64,000 nucleotides of DNA from Mucilaginibacter celer (GCF_003576455.2 NZ_CP032869.1:6572001-6636000), one strand, 5' to 3'. Positions 1-8,528 are shown, numbered from the stretch's first letter. Translations and numbers: made by a program. Notes: generated by a model from the letters alone, not told the origin.

Positions 1-64
1 GGCCATATATTAACCGCGAAAGCCTATCGTAAAACCATGCCGAGTTATCATAGTTGGCGGCCAT
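1..64 (-). CDS. Class I SAM-dependent methyltransferase, N-terminal fragment (runs off the window)
   Basis: An ATG at 64-62 opens a frame that stays open to the window edge. It encodes MAANYDNSAWFYDRLSRLIY followed by Gly. A start of the form NYD...A.FYDRLS is typical of class I methyltransferases of ubiquinone/menaquinone or unknown substrate in Bacteroidota. It lies 6 bp behind the UbiA-like gene on the same strand, so the two are probably co-transcribed. Only 21 residues are visible; no SAM-binding motif is in view, so the family call rests on the N-terminus alone. Confidence 0.55.
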   Translation of the reverse strand, partial: MAANYDNSAWFYDRLSRLIYG

Positions 65-70
65 GAGGGT

Positions 71-961
71 TTAGTGGATAAAATATTTTACAGCATTGAA
101 GGCCACTATAATTACATACTGTAAAATCAACACCCCATCAAGGTAAAAGAAATAATAATACTCATCCTTTTTCCAGGCCGATTTAAAGATGAGCCAACCG
201 GTAAGGACCATGGTGAGGGTAAGCGCAAAAAAATCCAGACTGAAACCGTTTTTCCTGAACAGGAACAGCAAAATCACATAACCGGCCAGTAGCACCTGGC
301 AAAAAAGGTAGGCTTTTTTCTCGCCCCAAACCACTGGGATTGTTTTCAGGCCAACCTTACGGTCGTCAAAAAGATCGCGGATATCAAATGGAACCGTGAG
401 CGCGCCGATGAATAAAAACCGTTTGGCGATGAGGATGGTGGTATCGCGCATGGTAACATCAGTAAGATGCTTATGCATAGATTCGAGCACGGGGAACAGC
501 ACGCAGCTCATTGTCCACACCAGGGTGATTAAAAATGGCTTTAACCCGGGGATATTGCGCAAACCAAACTTTTGTTCGCCAACTGTAAACAAAGGCCAGC
601 CGTACCCAAACGAAAGCACGCCCAAAAATATCAGCAGGATTTTTGACTCGGTAGTGATGATGAAAAACAGCGGGATAAGCGACAACATCGACACGATGGT
701 AAAAGTTACCATAAGCCGCGAGTGCGCAAAAAACCAGCGTACGCGTTTATAGGGTGATGTTTCGGGTTTTGCGGGCCGCGTTATCAGGATACAAAAATTG
801 TAAATGCCCAGCGTTGAGGTAAACAGCAAACCCAAAACCGGGAATACCGGTTTCGATCCTATTAAATGAAAGGTAAGCAAAGCCTGTGCAACGGCACAAA
901 GAGCCATGAAAATATTACTGAAGAGCAGGAAATCTAATACTGGTTGTAATAATTTCTTCAT
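71..961 (-). CDS. UbiA-like membrane prenyltransferase
   Basis: The product is 296 residues and almost entirely hydrophobic, with about eight membrane spans. This fits the UbiA superfamily, which transfers prenyl groups onto aromatic or other acceptors in the inner membrane. The second Asp-rich motif is clear at residues 193-204 (DIRDLFDDRKVG, followed by LKTIPV). The first Asp-rich motif (NDxxD) is not recognisable: the matching stretch near residues 53-62 is IYNFCILITR, with no Asp. The substrate is therefore uncertain, and it should not be called MenA or COX10. The gene lies between the metallophosphoesterase and a methyltransferase start; prenyltransferase plus methyltransferase is a pairing seen in quinone-type pathways, but that is inference here. 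Confidence 0.8.
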   Translation of the reverse strand: MKKLLQPVLDFLLFSNIFMALCAVAQALLTFHLIGSKPVFPVLGLLFTSTLGIYNFCILITRPAKPETSPYKRVRWFFAHSRLMVTFTIVSMLSLIPLFFIITTESKILLIFLGVLSFGYGWPLFTVGEQKFGLRNIPGLKPFLITLVWTMSCVLFPVLESMHKHLTDVTMRDTTILIAKRFLFIGALTVPFDIRDLFDDRKVGLKTIPVVWGEKKAYLFCQVLLAGYVILLFLFRKNGFSLDFFALTLTMVLTGWLIFKSAWKKDEYYYFFYLDGVLILQYVIIVAFNAVKYFIH

Positions 962-992
962 CGGTAATGCGTACAGCCTATGGCCCTGATGG

Positions 993-2318
993 TTAAGAAA
1001 CAGGTAGCGACGGATCAGGACCGGCTTTTAATGTAAATATCGTAATCTCCGGCAATATTCCAACCCTGCCGGTAAGGCCCACAAAGCCAAAGCCTACATT
1101 TACATATAATTGTTGCATGTTTTCCTGGTAGTGACCTGCCCATTCGTTGTAAACATAGGTAATAGGGCTTAACTGAAAATGTTCGGTACGTACGCCAAAT
1201 TGCATACCGTGGGTGTGCCCTGCAAACATAGCATCAATTTGCGGATATTTAGGCAATACCTCGGCCCGCCAGTGCGAAGGGTCGTGCGAAAGCAGGAGTT
1301 TTACAGGCAAATCGTCGGTGTTTTTGGTGGCCAGGTCCATGCGGCCATATTTAGGGAAGCGGCTGTATTCGCTCCAGTTTTCGATGCCTAAAATGCCTAT
1401 TTCTTCACCATCAACTTTGAGGCGGCGGTTTTCATTCAACAGCAAATCCCAGCCCATGTTTTTGTGGGTGGCTATCAGATCCCGGTGGTTTCTCTTTTTA
1501 TCTACAATATTGCTCCAGTCGCCATAGTCACCATAATCATGATTGCCCAAGGTAGAAAATACACCAAGGGGGGCTTTTACTTTACTGAAAATATCCTGGT
1601 AATCGGTCATTTCGGTGGCTTCACCATTCACCAGGTCGCCTGTAAAAAATATTACGTCGGTTTTTTCTTTCAGCAGCATTTCAACACCGCCAAGTACAGC
1701 CGTTTTGTTGTAAAAACTACCCGAATGAATATCTGAGATTTGGCCTACCCGCAAGCCATCAAATGCCTTGGGCAGGTTGGGCAGGTACATGGTTTGATAA
1801 AGTACGTGATAATCATACGAGCCTTTAGGCATGGCCTTTTTTATAGCAGCCAGCGGAACGGCAGCGGCAAGTAAGCCTGCTTTTAACAGAAATTCTGAGC
1901 GGGGGATTTTTTCAGTGGCAGTTGTTTCGGTGGCAATAGCAGTTGTTTCTGTAGTAGTTGCAGTGTTTTGGAGAGATGTAGCTGTAGTTATCTGGCTGTT
2001 TTTTTTCTTGTTGGATACTATTTTCCGCCTGATATCATCGGCAAAAACAAATACTATAAATACAGCTTTGCAAATCAATAATAAAAAAGTGGCCAGTAAA
2101 CAGCCGGCCCGCACCCCTGTACCTGCAAAGCTGGCATAAGCGCCGGTTAGCAAAGCGGCAACAACCGCTGCCGAGCATCCCCAATAAAAAATGGCGAATG
2201 CTTTTAATTTAAACAATCGCCATTTTGGGAAAGCGCCGTGAATGCCCTGCAGTACATAGCGGTCAACCAGCAACTCAATTATAATCCATAATAAAAGACT
2301 CAGCGCTTTCAGTATCAT
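993..2318 (-). CDS. Membrane-anchored metallophosphoesterase
   Basis: The product is 441 residues: three or so N-terminal membrane spans (residues 1-95), a Thr/Ala/Glu-rich low-complexity linker (about 110-137), a twin-arginine-free hydrophobic segment (about 143-160), then a calcineurin-type phosphoesterase domain. Metal-binding motifs are all visible: DIH (196-198), GDLVN (227-231), GNHDY (258-262), a later SHDP, and GHTHG near residue 367. This is the YkuE/YaeI-like branch, which hydrolyses phosphoesters such as lipid headgroups at the outer face of the membrane. It starts 14 bp after the stop of the ATPase gene, so it is probably in that operon. The TTAT/ETTA linker is unusually repetitive and is likely a flexible spacer. 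Confidence 0.9.
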   Translation of the reverse strand: MILKALSLLLWIIIELLVDRYVLQGIHGAFPKWRLFKLKAFAIFYWGCSAAVVAALLTGAYASFAGTGVRAGCLLATFLLLICKAVFIVFVFADDIRRKIVSNKKKNSQITTATSLQNTATTTETTAIATETTATEKIPRSEFLLKAGLLAAAVPLAAIKKAMPKGSYDYHVLYQTMYLPNLPKAFDGLRVGQISDIHSGSFYNKTAVLGGVEMLLKEKTDVIFFTGDLVNGEATEMTDYQDIFSKVKAPLGVFSTLGNHDYGDYGDWSNIVDKKRNHRDLIATHKNMGWDLLLNENRRLKVDGEEIGILGIENWSEYSRFPKYGRMDLATKNTDDLPVKLLLSHDPSHWRAEVLPKYPQIDAMFAGHTHGMQFGVRTEHFQLSPITYVYNEWAGHYQENMQQLYVNVGFGFVGLTGRVGILPEITIFTLKAGPDPSLPVS

Positions 2319-2332
2319 ATCAGCGCGGGCAT

Positions 2333-3838
2333 TTAGTATCTGTCGTCGTCGATATCAAGGTCGTCGTCATCGGGCTGCAAGTTAAACAAACTGTTAAACA
2401 TATCCGAAAACGCGAAGCCATTATCCAAAAATCCTTTGTTAAGCTGCGAAAATTCTGAAAGGCCGTGCAGCACAAACTCCATCAGCAGCAATTGCTGGCT
2501 TTCGCTTAAGCGCGGGTGCACTTTTTTAACCAGGTCTTTCAAACCTGCAACTTCTTCCAATGCCTTTTTGTATTCCAGCATCGGCATGTCATCCACCAAA
2601 GCTAAATTGTTGCCATCGCCAAACCAGTTTATGATAGTGGCGTACGGGTTAGGTGCTTTTGATTTTTTTGCCTTTTCGGGATCGGGGAAGAATGAAAGCA
2701 ACAGGCTTTTGATGGCTTTACCTATCAGGATATTAGCCACTTTGCCGGGGCCTTCCAGCTCGCCTTCGTATACCAGCTCAATTTTACCGGTTATTGCAGG
2801 TATTACGCCCAAAAAGTCGGTAATACGTACGAACGTTGTTTTTTCGTGGTTGATGATCATCCGGCGCTCGGCATTGCTGATGAGGTTTTCATAAGCCGAA
2901 ATAGTTAAACGCGCAGATACGCCCGATTTTTTATCAATATATTCTGAATTGCGGGCCTCGAAAGCGATTTGCTCAACCAGGTTTTTCACCAGGCCATCGG
3001 CTTCGATGGCTATGCGTTGCTCGTCGGTTAAAGAAGCTTCCTGCTGGGTGATCTTACGCGAAATCTCTACCGAACGTGGATAATGCGTTAAGATCTGGCT
3101 TTCGATACGGTCTTTAAGCGGCGTAACAATCGAACCACGGTTGGTATAATCTTCAGGGTTGGCAGTAAACACAAACTGGATATCCAAAGGCAGGCGCAGT
3201 TTAAAACCGCGGATCTGGATATCTTTTTCCTGCAGGATGTTAAACAGGGATACCTGGATGCGGGCCTGTAAATCCGGAAGTTCGTTAATTACAAAAATGC
3301 CGCGGTGCGCGCGCGGGATCAGGCCGAAGTGAATCACCCGCTCATCCGAGTAAGTGAGCTTTAAAGTAGCTGCTTTAATTGGGTCAACATCGCCAATTAA
3401 ATCGGCAACGGTAACATCCGGCGTAGCCAGTTTCTCAGTGTAGCGTTCCGAACGGTGAATCCAGCCGATAGGGGTATCATCACCTTTTTCGGTGATAATG
3501 CTATGCCCGTACCACGATATAGGGTTATAAGGATCATCAAACAGTTCCGATCCTTCAATATAAGGGATATACTCATCAAGCAGGTTTACCAGCAAGCGGG
3601 CAATGCGGGTTTTTGCCTGGCCGCGCAAGCCTAACAGTAATATATTGTGGCGTGACAAAATAGCAGTCTGCAAATCGGGGATAACGGTATCTTCAAAACC
3701 GATAATGCCTTCAAAGCCGCCTTCGCGTTTCTTCAGCTGCTCAATCAGGTTAGCACGTAATTCATCTTTAACCGAGCGGCTTTTGTAGCTTGTTTGCTTC
3801 AACTGGCCGAGAGTTTTTATATCTAATAGTTTGCTCAT
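2333..3838 (-). CDS. Magnesium chelatase/MoxR-like AAA+ ATPase
   Basis: The start at 3838 (MSKLLDIKTL) gives 501 residues; an in-frame upstream codon at 3877 adds 13 residues but reaches into repeat-like intergenic DNA. The AAA+ core carries a Walker A loop (GLRGQAKT), a Walker B-like strand ending in NE (GIFVINELPD, with Asn where Asp is usual) and a sensor 1 stretch (FTANPEDY). The ChlI/BchI-like arrangement, with a helical C-terminal half, fits ATPases that work with a VWA-domain partner to remodel or metallate client proteins. That partner is the next gene upstream (4003-5100). The C-terminus is very acidic (DDDDLDIDDDRY). The client is not known from the sequence. Confidence 0.88.
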   Translation of the reverse strand: MSKLLDIKTLGQLKQTSYKSRSVKDELRANLIEQLKKREGGFEGIIGFEDTVIPDLQTAILSRHNILLLGLRGQAKTRIARLLVNLLDEYIPYIEGSELFDDPYNPISWYGHSIITEKGDDTPIGWIHRSERYTEKLATPDVTVADLIGDVDPIKAATLKLTYSDERVIHFGLIPRAHRGIFVINELPDLQARIQVSLFNILQEKDIQIRGFKLRLPLDIQFVFTANPEDYTNRGSIVTPLKDRIESQILTHYPRSVEISRKITQQEASLTDEQRIAIEADGLVKNLVEQIAFEARNSEYIDKKSGVSARLTISAYENLISNAERRMIINHEKTTFVRITDFLGVIPAITGKIELVYEGELEGPGKVANILIGKAIKSLLLSFFPDPEKAKKSKAPNPYATIINWFGDGNNLALVDDMPMLEYKKALEEVAGLKDLVKKVHPRLSESQQLLLMEFVLHGLSEFSQLNKGFLDNGFAFSDMFNSLFNLQPDDDDLDIDDDRY

Positions 3839-3865
3839 TCTATATGTTATGATTTCAGCGGTGAG

Positions 3866-4002
3866 GATTCGTTTCACCGATTTTTATTTTTTGGGATTAC
3901 ACCGATTACTTTATGATTACACCGATTTTTGTTTGTGATTTTGATGATTACTATGGTTTCACTGATTAGCAATCCTAACCTCTAATCTCCAACCACTAAC
4001 CT
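3866..4002. repeat. Intergenic dispersed repeat, GATTACACCGATT family
   Basis: Between the VWA and ATPase genes the plus strand repeats ACCGATTTTT and GATTACACCGATT three times in about 70 bp. A tract of the form CTAATCTCCAACCACTAACC follows at about 3970-4000. The first word recurs at 6290-6320, 48220-48260 and 60420-60465. The second tract has a degenerate reverse-complement relative at 6929-6958. No reading frame is present. Confidence 0.7.
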
Positions 4003-5100
4003 CTACCTCACAGTCTTTCTCCTGTTTTTGATGTAATCTTCAAAAATGTATTCGCCTAAACCGGTTAGCGAGCTATAAAACGCTTTGCCGCCGTTGGTTT
4101 CGGTAAATTTACGCACAAACTGTTGCAAGTACGGGTCTTTAGCTATCATAAATGTGGTGATAGGTATTTTTAACCGTTTACACTGGGCCGCCATGTTCAG
4201 GGTTTTATTCACTACTTTCCTGTCGAGGCCGATGCTGTTTTTATAGTACCGGGTGCCTTCTTTTAAACAGGTGGGCTTACCATCGGTTATCATAAAAATT
4301 TGCTTGTTATGAGTTTTTCTTCTGCGGAGCAGATCGGTAGCAAGTTCTAACCCCGCGTAGGTATTGGTATGGTATGGACCAACCTGTAAATAAGGCAGGT
4401 CCTGTAAGCTAATGGGCCACGCATCGTTACCAAAAACAACAATATCCAAGGTATCCTTAGGATATTTGGTGCGGATCAGTTCGGCCAAAGCCATAGCCAC
4501 TTTTTTAGCCGGGGTTATGCGGTCTTCACCATAAAGAATCATGGAGTGCGAGATATCGATCATCAACACGGTAGAGGTGAGGGTTTTGTAGTCCATTTCC
4601 TCCACTTCCAGGTCGCGCTCGGTCATCATAAAATCGCCTATGCCATGGTTAACCTGGGCATTGTGGATAGATTGGGTCATGTCGATCTGATCCAGGCTGT
4701 CGCCAAATTCAAACTCGCGGCGTTCGGCATTTTTTTCATCGCCCTGGCCCGATTGCGGGGAACGGTGATTGCCTTTGCCCGATTTTTTCAGTTTGCCAAA
4801 AATCTCTTCGAGTGCCGATTGCCTGATGCTTTGCTCAGTTTTAGCTGTTATTTTAAACTCGCCGCTCTGATTGTCCTCATTCAGATAACCTTTTTGTTTC
4901 AGCTCGTCGATAAAATCGCCCATGCCATAGTCATCATTGGTGAGGTTGTATTGCTTATCAAGTTCGTTAAGCCAGGCTAAAGCTTCGCCTGCATCGCCCG
5001 AAGTATAGTTGAGCAACTCGAGGAATAATTTCAATAATTCGTCAAATCCGCCTTTAGGGATTTGGTTGGGCTTAAATTTGGAAAATCCAAAACCGCGCAT
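4003..5100 (-). CDS. VWA-domain protein, partner of the AAA+ ATPase
   Basis: The start at 5100 (MRGFGFSKFKP) gives 365 residues. The frame extends upstream to 5262, but that stretch is translated from an intergenic inverted repeat and is not family-like. The C-terminal half is a von Willebrand A domain with a MIDAS motif DISHS (about residues 182-186), a later Thr and an Asp-Gly (ITDGKPT). The middle is charged and low in complexity (KKSGKGNHRSPQSGQGDEKN). Such proteins work with a MoxR/chelatase-type ATPase, which is encoded directly downstream. The 164-bp gap between them holds repeats but no obvious terminator, so co-transcription is likely. Confidence 0.88.
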   Translation of the reverse strand: MRGFGFSKFKPNQIPKGGFDELLKLFLELLNYTSGDAGEALAWLNELDKQYNLTNDDYGMGDFIDELKQKGYLNEDNQSGEFKITAKTEQSIRQSALEEIFGKLKKSGKGNHRSPQSGQGDEKNAERREFEFGDSLDQIDMTQSIHNAQVNHGIGDFMMTERDLEVEEMDYKTLTSTVLMIDISHSMILYGEDRITPAKKVAMALAELIRTKYPKDTLDIVVFGNDAWPISLQDLPYLQVGPYHTNTYAGLELATDLLRRRKTHNKQIFMITDGKPTCLKEGTRYYKNSIGLDRKVVNKTLNMAAQCKRLKIPITTFMIAKDPYLQQFVRKFTETNGGKAFYSSLTGLGEYIFEDYIKNRRKTVR

Positions 5101-5196
5101 ATTTTGTCCTTTCTGTACATAAAGGAACGGATAATTTTCAGGAAAAGTTTCGCTGTGCAGGTGATAAAGTAAATTGTTAGGTAAGCATGACAATTG

Positions 5197-5306
5197 AATT
5201 TCGGATTTTGGAATTGGGATTTCGGATTTGTTTTGTTTATAGACAAATCTGAAATCAAACATTTCCTAATCTAAAATCCGAAATCCCAATTCCCAAATCC
5301 GAAATT
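5197..5306. repeat. 33-bp inverted repeat between pfkB-type and VWA genes
   Basis: Arms at 5197-5229 and 5274-5306 are reverse complements with a single mismatch over 33 positions, separated by 44 bp. Each arm is made of repeated short words (AATTTCGGATTT, GGAATTGGGATTTCGG). The right arm ends on the stop codon of the kinase gene. In the minus-strand transcript this would fold into a long stem directly after that stop. Confidence 0.9.
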
Positions 5307-6183
5307 AAATATATGCCAAACTATTCAGCAACTCCGGTGGGTAAACAGGGTTGGCCCCGCGTTGGCTGGCTACGTACGAGCCCACCGAGCAGGCCTTATC
5401 AACCACCTGTTGCATAGGGCGGCCCGAAAGCAGGCCCGAAACAAAGGTGGCCAGGAATGCATCACCTGCGCCAACGGTATCGGCCACTTTTACAGGGCAG
5501 CCGGGACTGTCAAAAAATTCATGATCGTGCCATACCAGTGCGCCATGTTCGCCGCGGGTTACACAGATTGTTTTTACGTGATATTTGGAGCGAAACTCGT
5601 TGATCTTATCGCGAAGCGGCGCACTGCCTCCGCCTATCAGCAGGTCGGCTTCTTCTTCGTTCATTTTCACCACATCGGCGCGGGCCACCAGTGTTTCGAT
5701 GGTTGATAGCGTGTAGTGAGGCGGGCGAAGGTTTACATCAAATACTTTTAATGCCGACGTTTCATCGAGAAGGTTTAACAATGTTTCGCGCGTGGTAACA
5801 TCACGACAGGCAAGGCTGCCAAACACAATGGCTGTAGCCGCTTGTGCTGCCTTGGTGAGCGCAGCAGTAGGCTCGATATTATCCCACGATACCGGCTGGG
5901 GGATGATATAAGTGGCAGTATTATTTTCGTCAAGCTGAACGGTAACCTCGCAGGTTGGAAATTCATCATCCTGCTGAATCAGATCGGAAAACAGGCCGCT
6001 GGTTTTTAAAAAAGCGATAAGCCCGTCACCCGAACTATCCATCCCTACCGAGCTGGCGAAGCTTACATCCACACCTTGTTGTACCAGGTGCCTTGCCACG
6101 TTCATGGGGGCGCCACCGGCCTTTTTACCATCGCCAAAGGCATCCCACAAAACTTCGCCAAAGCTTAATACTGTATTTTTCAT
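5305..6183 (-). CDS. PfkB-family carbohydrate kinase (fructokinase-like)
   Basis: The start at 6183 (MKNTVLSFGEVLWDAFG) gives 292 residues; the frame extends upstream to 6315, but that part is Lys/Asn/Gln-rich and translated from repeat DNA. The N-terminal glycine signature GGAPMNVARHL and the C-terminal ATP/catalytic signature DTVGAGDAFLA place it in the ribokinase/PfkB family, which phosphorylates sugars or nucleosides in the cytoplasm. The overall look (GEVLWD...GGAPMNVA) is closest to fructokinases. It heads a minus-strand gene run that continues into the VWA and ATPase genes. The substrate is inferred from family resemblance only. Confidence 0.9.
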   Translation of the reverse strand: MKNTVLSFGEVLWDAFGDGKKAGGAPMNVARHLVQQGVDVSFASSVGMDSSGDGLIAFLKTSGLFSDLIQQDDEFPTCEVTVQLDENNTATYIIPQPVSWDNIEPTAALTKAAQAATAIVFGSLACRDVTTRETLLNLLDETSALKVFDVNLRPPHYTLSTIETLVARADVVKMNEEEADLLIGGGSAPLRDKINEFRSKYHVKTICVTRGEHGALVWHDHEFFDSPGCPVKVADTVGAGDAFLATFVSGLLSGRPMQQVVDKACSVGSYVASQRGANPVYPPELLNSLAYI

Positions 6184-6500
6184 ATATAACTGATGTTTGT
6201 TTTTTATGACGATGAATTCAAATATAACCGTTGATTGGGAATGATTACGTTGATTTCGCTGATTTTTTCTTTTTTGGGTCATTTTTATTGATTTTATTGA
6301 TTTTTTTGATTTCACCGATTTTGACCGTGGATTAGGATGATTACGTTGATTTCGCTGATTTTTGTCTGAACCGGGATTTGGGGGGATTTAAGGATGACCA
6401 GGATTTTGTCTGCTCGTTCTGGATTTTTTTATTTTTATTCTGTTAATTCGGATAATTCCTTAAAATTCGGGTTCAGACAATTCATATTCAGACAAATTAG
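6184..6500. repeat. Gene-free stretch filled with a dispersed composite repeat
   Basis: Two copies of a composite unit lie here (6225-6266, partial; 6323-6379). Both contain the identical 20-mer GATTACGTTGATTTCGCTGA (6243-6262 and 6339-6358). The second copy continues into GTCTGAACCGGGATTT (6364-6379). A complementary arm AAATTCGGGTTCAGAC lies at 6463-6478, making an imperfect inverted repeat with a loop of about 80 bp. Related copies are at 34546-34602 (minus), 48261-48320 and, as a short piece, 12353-12369. No gene is seen. Confidence 0.85.
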
Positions 6501-6926
6501 ATGCACATGAAAAAAATATTCTTAAGCTTTTCCCTGTTAATAATATCCGTATGCTGCTTTGGGCAGGACAGGGTTGCCATACTCAAAGTACTCCACACCC
6601 AGCAACTGGCCTGGAACCGTGGCGATATTGACAGCTTTATGCAGGGATACTGGAAATCAGATTCGCTGTTGTTTTTGGGTAAAGAAGCGCCAACCTACGG
6701 CTGGCAAACCACGCTTGATCATTACAAAAAATCATACCCCGATAAGGCAGCCATGGGGCAGCTGGCGTTTAATATTATACAGGTAAAGGTGCTTGATAGC
6801 ACCAATGCCTTTGTTTTAGGTGGATGGAGGCTTACCCGCGAAAAAGATACACCCGGAGGTTATTTTACTTTATGGTTCAGAAAGATTAAAGGTGAGTGGA
6901 AGATAGTTTGTGATCATACTTCCTGA
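6501..6926 (+). CDS. Secreted SnoaL/DUF4440-like protein
   Basis: The product is 141 residues (139 if the second ATG at 6507 is used). It starts with a signal peptide (MKKIFLSFSLLIISVCCFGQ) and continues as a single NTF2-like domain: LHTQQLAWNRGDIDSFMQGYW, then a strand-rich half with VLGGWRL and KGEWKIVCDHTS. This pattern is typical of DUF4440/SnoaL-like proteins that sit in the periplasm. The family covers ketosteroid-isomerase-like folds with very varied or no enzymatic activity, so no reaction is assigned. It has its own transcription unit between repeat DNA and the nucleotidyltransferase gene. Confidence 0.85.
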   Translation: MHMKKIFLSFSLLIISVCCFGQDRVAILKVLHTQQLAWNRGDIDSFMQGYWKSDSLLFLGKEAPTYGWQTTLDHYKKSYPDKAAMGQLAFNIIQVKVLDSTNAFVLGGWRLTREKDTPGGYFTLWFRKIKGEWKIVCDHTS

Positions 6927-6977
6927 AAGGATTAGTGATTGGAGGCAAGAGATTAGCAGGGAAATTCCAAATTTGTT

Positions 6978-6985
6978 TAATTTTG
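6978..6985 (+). promoter_or_regulatory. -7 box TAATTTTG of a probably leaderless promoter
   Basis: TAATTTTG matches the Bacteroidota -7 consensus TAnnTTTG. It ends only 4 bp (CGGC) before the ATG at 6990, so transcription would begin at or next to the start codon. No clear -33 TTTG is seen at the right distance. The same layout is found upstream of hemW and the atpZ-like gene. Confidence 0.55.
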
Positions 6986-6989
6986 CGGC

Positions 6990-7472
6990 ATGAAACGAGG
7001 TTTGGTAATCGGGAAGTTTTTGCCGCTGCACATAGGGCATCAGGCCTTGATTGGTTATGCCCTTGAGCATTGTGATGAGTTGATAATAGTTGTAGGCGCG
7101 AGTGATGATGAGCCCATACCCGGCGAAGTACGGCTTGAATGGCTTAAGCAAACTTATGCGGATGACAGTCGTGTTAAACCGGTGTTATTAAGTTATGATG
7201 AGGCTATGGCATCAGACGCCGCGGTATCGATAGAAAACATGTCGAGGTTGTGGGCCAGCTACCTTAAAAAGCAATTGCCACATATTGATGTAATATTTGC
7301 ATCCGAATCGTATGGGGCATACATGGGCCGCTTTTTAGATTGCGAAAGCGTTATTTATGAAGAACCCTGTAAAGTAGTACCCGTAGCAGCCGAGCGGATC
7401 AGGGAAGAACCGGCTTTATATGCGCACCTTTTGCCGCAGGCCGTGAAAGAGTATTATAAAGTGCAGGCATAA
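6990..7472 (+). CDS. NadM/NadR-like nicotinamide-nucleotide adenylyltransferase domain protein
   Basis: The product is 160 residues with a nucleotidyltransferase fold: GLVIGKFLPLHIGHQALIGYA (HxGH motif, HIGH) near the N-terminus, then EVRLEWLKQTY and a C-terminal region with ASESYGAYMGRFL. It resembles the N-terminal NMN adenylyltransferase domain of NadR, which joins AMP to NMN to make NAD, but without the ribosylnicotinamide kinase domain. The same window also carries nadE. The family includes related transferases with other substrates, so the exact substrate is inferred. Promoter position suggests a leaderless mRNA. Confidence 0.8.
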   Translation: MKRGLVIGKFLPLHIGHQALIGYALEHCDELIIVVGASDDEPIPGEVRLEWLKQTYADDSRVKPVLLSYDEAMASDAAVSIENMSRLWASYLKKQLPHIDVIFASESYGAYMGRFLDCESVIYEEPCKVVPVAAERIREEPALYAHLLPQAVKEYYKVQA

Positions 7473-7495
7473 TAAATTCTATACTCACCGATGTG

Positions 7496-7572
7496 CGTGT
7501 CTCCACGCGCATCAGGTCCAATAATCGTTATTGAACGAAAGGTCGGCCGTGAAAGTAGATCGTGGAGACACG
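7496..7572. repeat. 12-bp inverted repeat CGTGTCTCCACG
   Basis: CGTGTCTCCACG at 7496-7507 is exactly complementary to CGTGGAGACACG at 7561-7572. It lies between convergent genes, just before a bidirectional terminator. A single related word (GTGTCTCTAC) occurs at about 52167. This may be a small dispersed palindromic element; it encodes nothing. Confidence 0.75.
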
Positions 7573-7594
7573 ACCTTGGGGTGGGATAAACAAA

Positions 7595-7630
7595 AACAGC
7601 GATTGGGTAATCCAATCGCTGTTTTTATTT
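7595..7630. terminator. Bidirectional intrinsic terminator
   Basis: A perfect 12-bp stem (AACAGCGATTGG at 7595-7606 and its complement at 7612-7623) with a 5-nt loop is flanked by a T-run on the plus strand and an A-run on the left. It serves the convergent nucleotidyltransferase and cupin genes. Confidence 0.9.
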
Positions 7631-7646
7631 TATTAAGATTTTCTAT

Positions 7647-8528
7647 TTAGAAAGGCTTCCCGGCAGCCAGTTCGCGGTTTGCCCATTTAATGGCCAGGTT
7701 TTCACGGAATTTAGCGTATTTACTTTTGAATACCATTTTCAGGGCACTGTCAACTCCGCCTTTAACAGCAAGGTTGTACACGCTGGCAGCTTTTCGGCTT
7801 ATACTGGCATCCCAGGCGCGCAGGCTTAATGAGTATGAGCCATCAACATATTTCATCCAATGCCAGTAGCCGGTTGGCATAAACAGGGTATCGCCATGTT
7901 CCAGGAAAACCTCTATGCCTTCAACACCATCAAGCGCCGGGAATTTTTTAACATCCGGGTTTAGTACATCATAATCCTCCAAAGCATAGGTGGCGTTGGG
8001 GATACAGTATAACCGGCGTTTCCATTTGTTTTCAAACAGGATAACATGTTTGCGGCCACCAAAATGGGTATGGAAAATATGCGGAAGATCAATATCGTAA
8101 TGTAAAAAGGTAACCGAGTTCGATCCGCCGAAAAACATGGCCGGCATGCTTTCTAAAAAGCCGCCCATCAAATCTTTAGGTAACACAATATCATCTAAAA
8201 GTTGCGGGGCCTGTTTAAATATGTTAAAAAAGAAGATTCTCAGCTCGGTAGGTTGGGTACGGATCAGATCGATATACTCATCAAAAGGCATTTCGGATGC
8301 CCGTGAATTGATTGGTTTTGAGGGATCGGCTTTAGAGTTATCGTACAGCGGCACTACTTTATTGCCCACCACCTGTTTCAAGTACTCGGGCGTCCATTTT
8401 TCGCGGGCGGGCCAGCTTTTGGTAAGCCCTTTGATAACCAGTGGGCGACGAGGGTCTAAATAATTCTTCTTAAAGTCTTCGGGAGAAATATTTTCAACCG
8501 TATCGATCGGGTTAAGAATGAAGCACAT
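7647..8528 (-). CDS. Cupin_8/JmjC-like Fe(II)/2-oxoglutarate oxygenase, copy 1
   Basis: The product is 293 residues. The N-terminal part (KNYLDPRRPLVIKGLTKSWP) is the usual start of cupin_8 (FIH/JmjC-like) hydroxylases. The metal site is visible as HYDID (His and Asp of the HxD pair) in FLHYDIDLPHIFHTHFGGRK, and the distal His in GYWHWMKY. This family hydroxylates protein side chains or small molecules using iron and 2-oxoglutarate. A close paralogue lies directly upstream in the same orientation (8656-9534), so this is a tandem duplication. The substrate is unknown. Confidence 0.87.
   Translation of the reverse strand: MCFILNPIDTVENISPEDFKKNYLDPRRPLVIKGLTKSWPAREKWTPEYLKQVVGNKVVPLYDNSKADPSKPINSRASEMPFDEYIDLIRTQPTELRIFFFNIFKQAPQLLDDIVLPKDLMGGFLESMPAMFFGGSNSVTFLHYDIDLPHIFHTHFGGRKHVILFENKWKRRLYCIPNATYALEDYDVLNPDVKKFPALDGVEGIEVFLEHGDTLFMPTGYWHWMKYVDGSYSLSLRAWDASISRKAASVYNLAVKGGVDSALKMVFKSKYAKFRENLAIKWANRELAAGKPF

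Noticed and set aside
3866..4002. GATTACACCGATT tract as a CRISPR or tandem operator
   Set aside because: Spacing is irregular and copies are degenerate and scattered over the window.
5101..5262. N-terminal extension of the VWA protein
   Set aside because: The extension is translated from an inverted repeat and has no family-like features; MRGFGFSKF is the better start.
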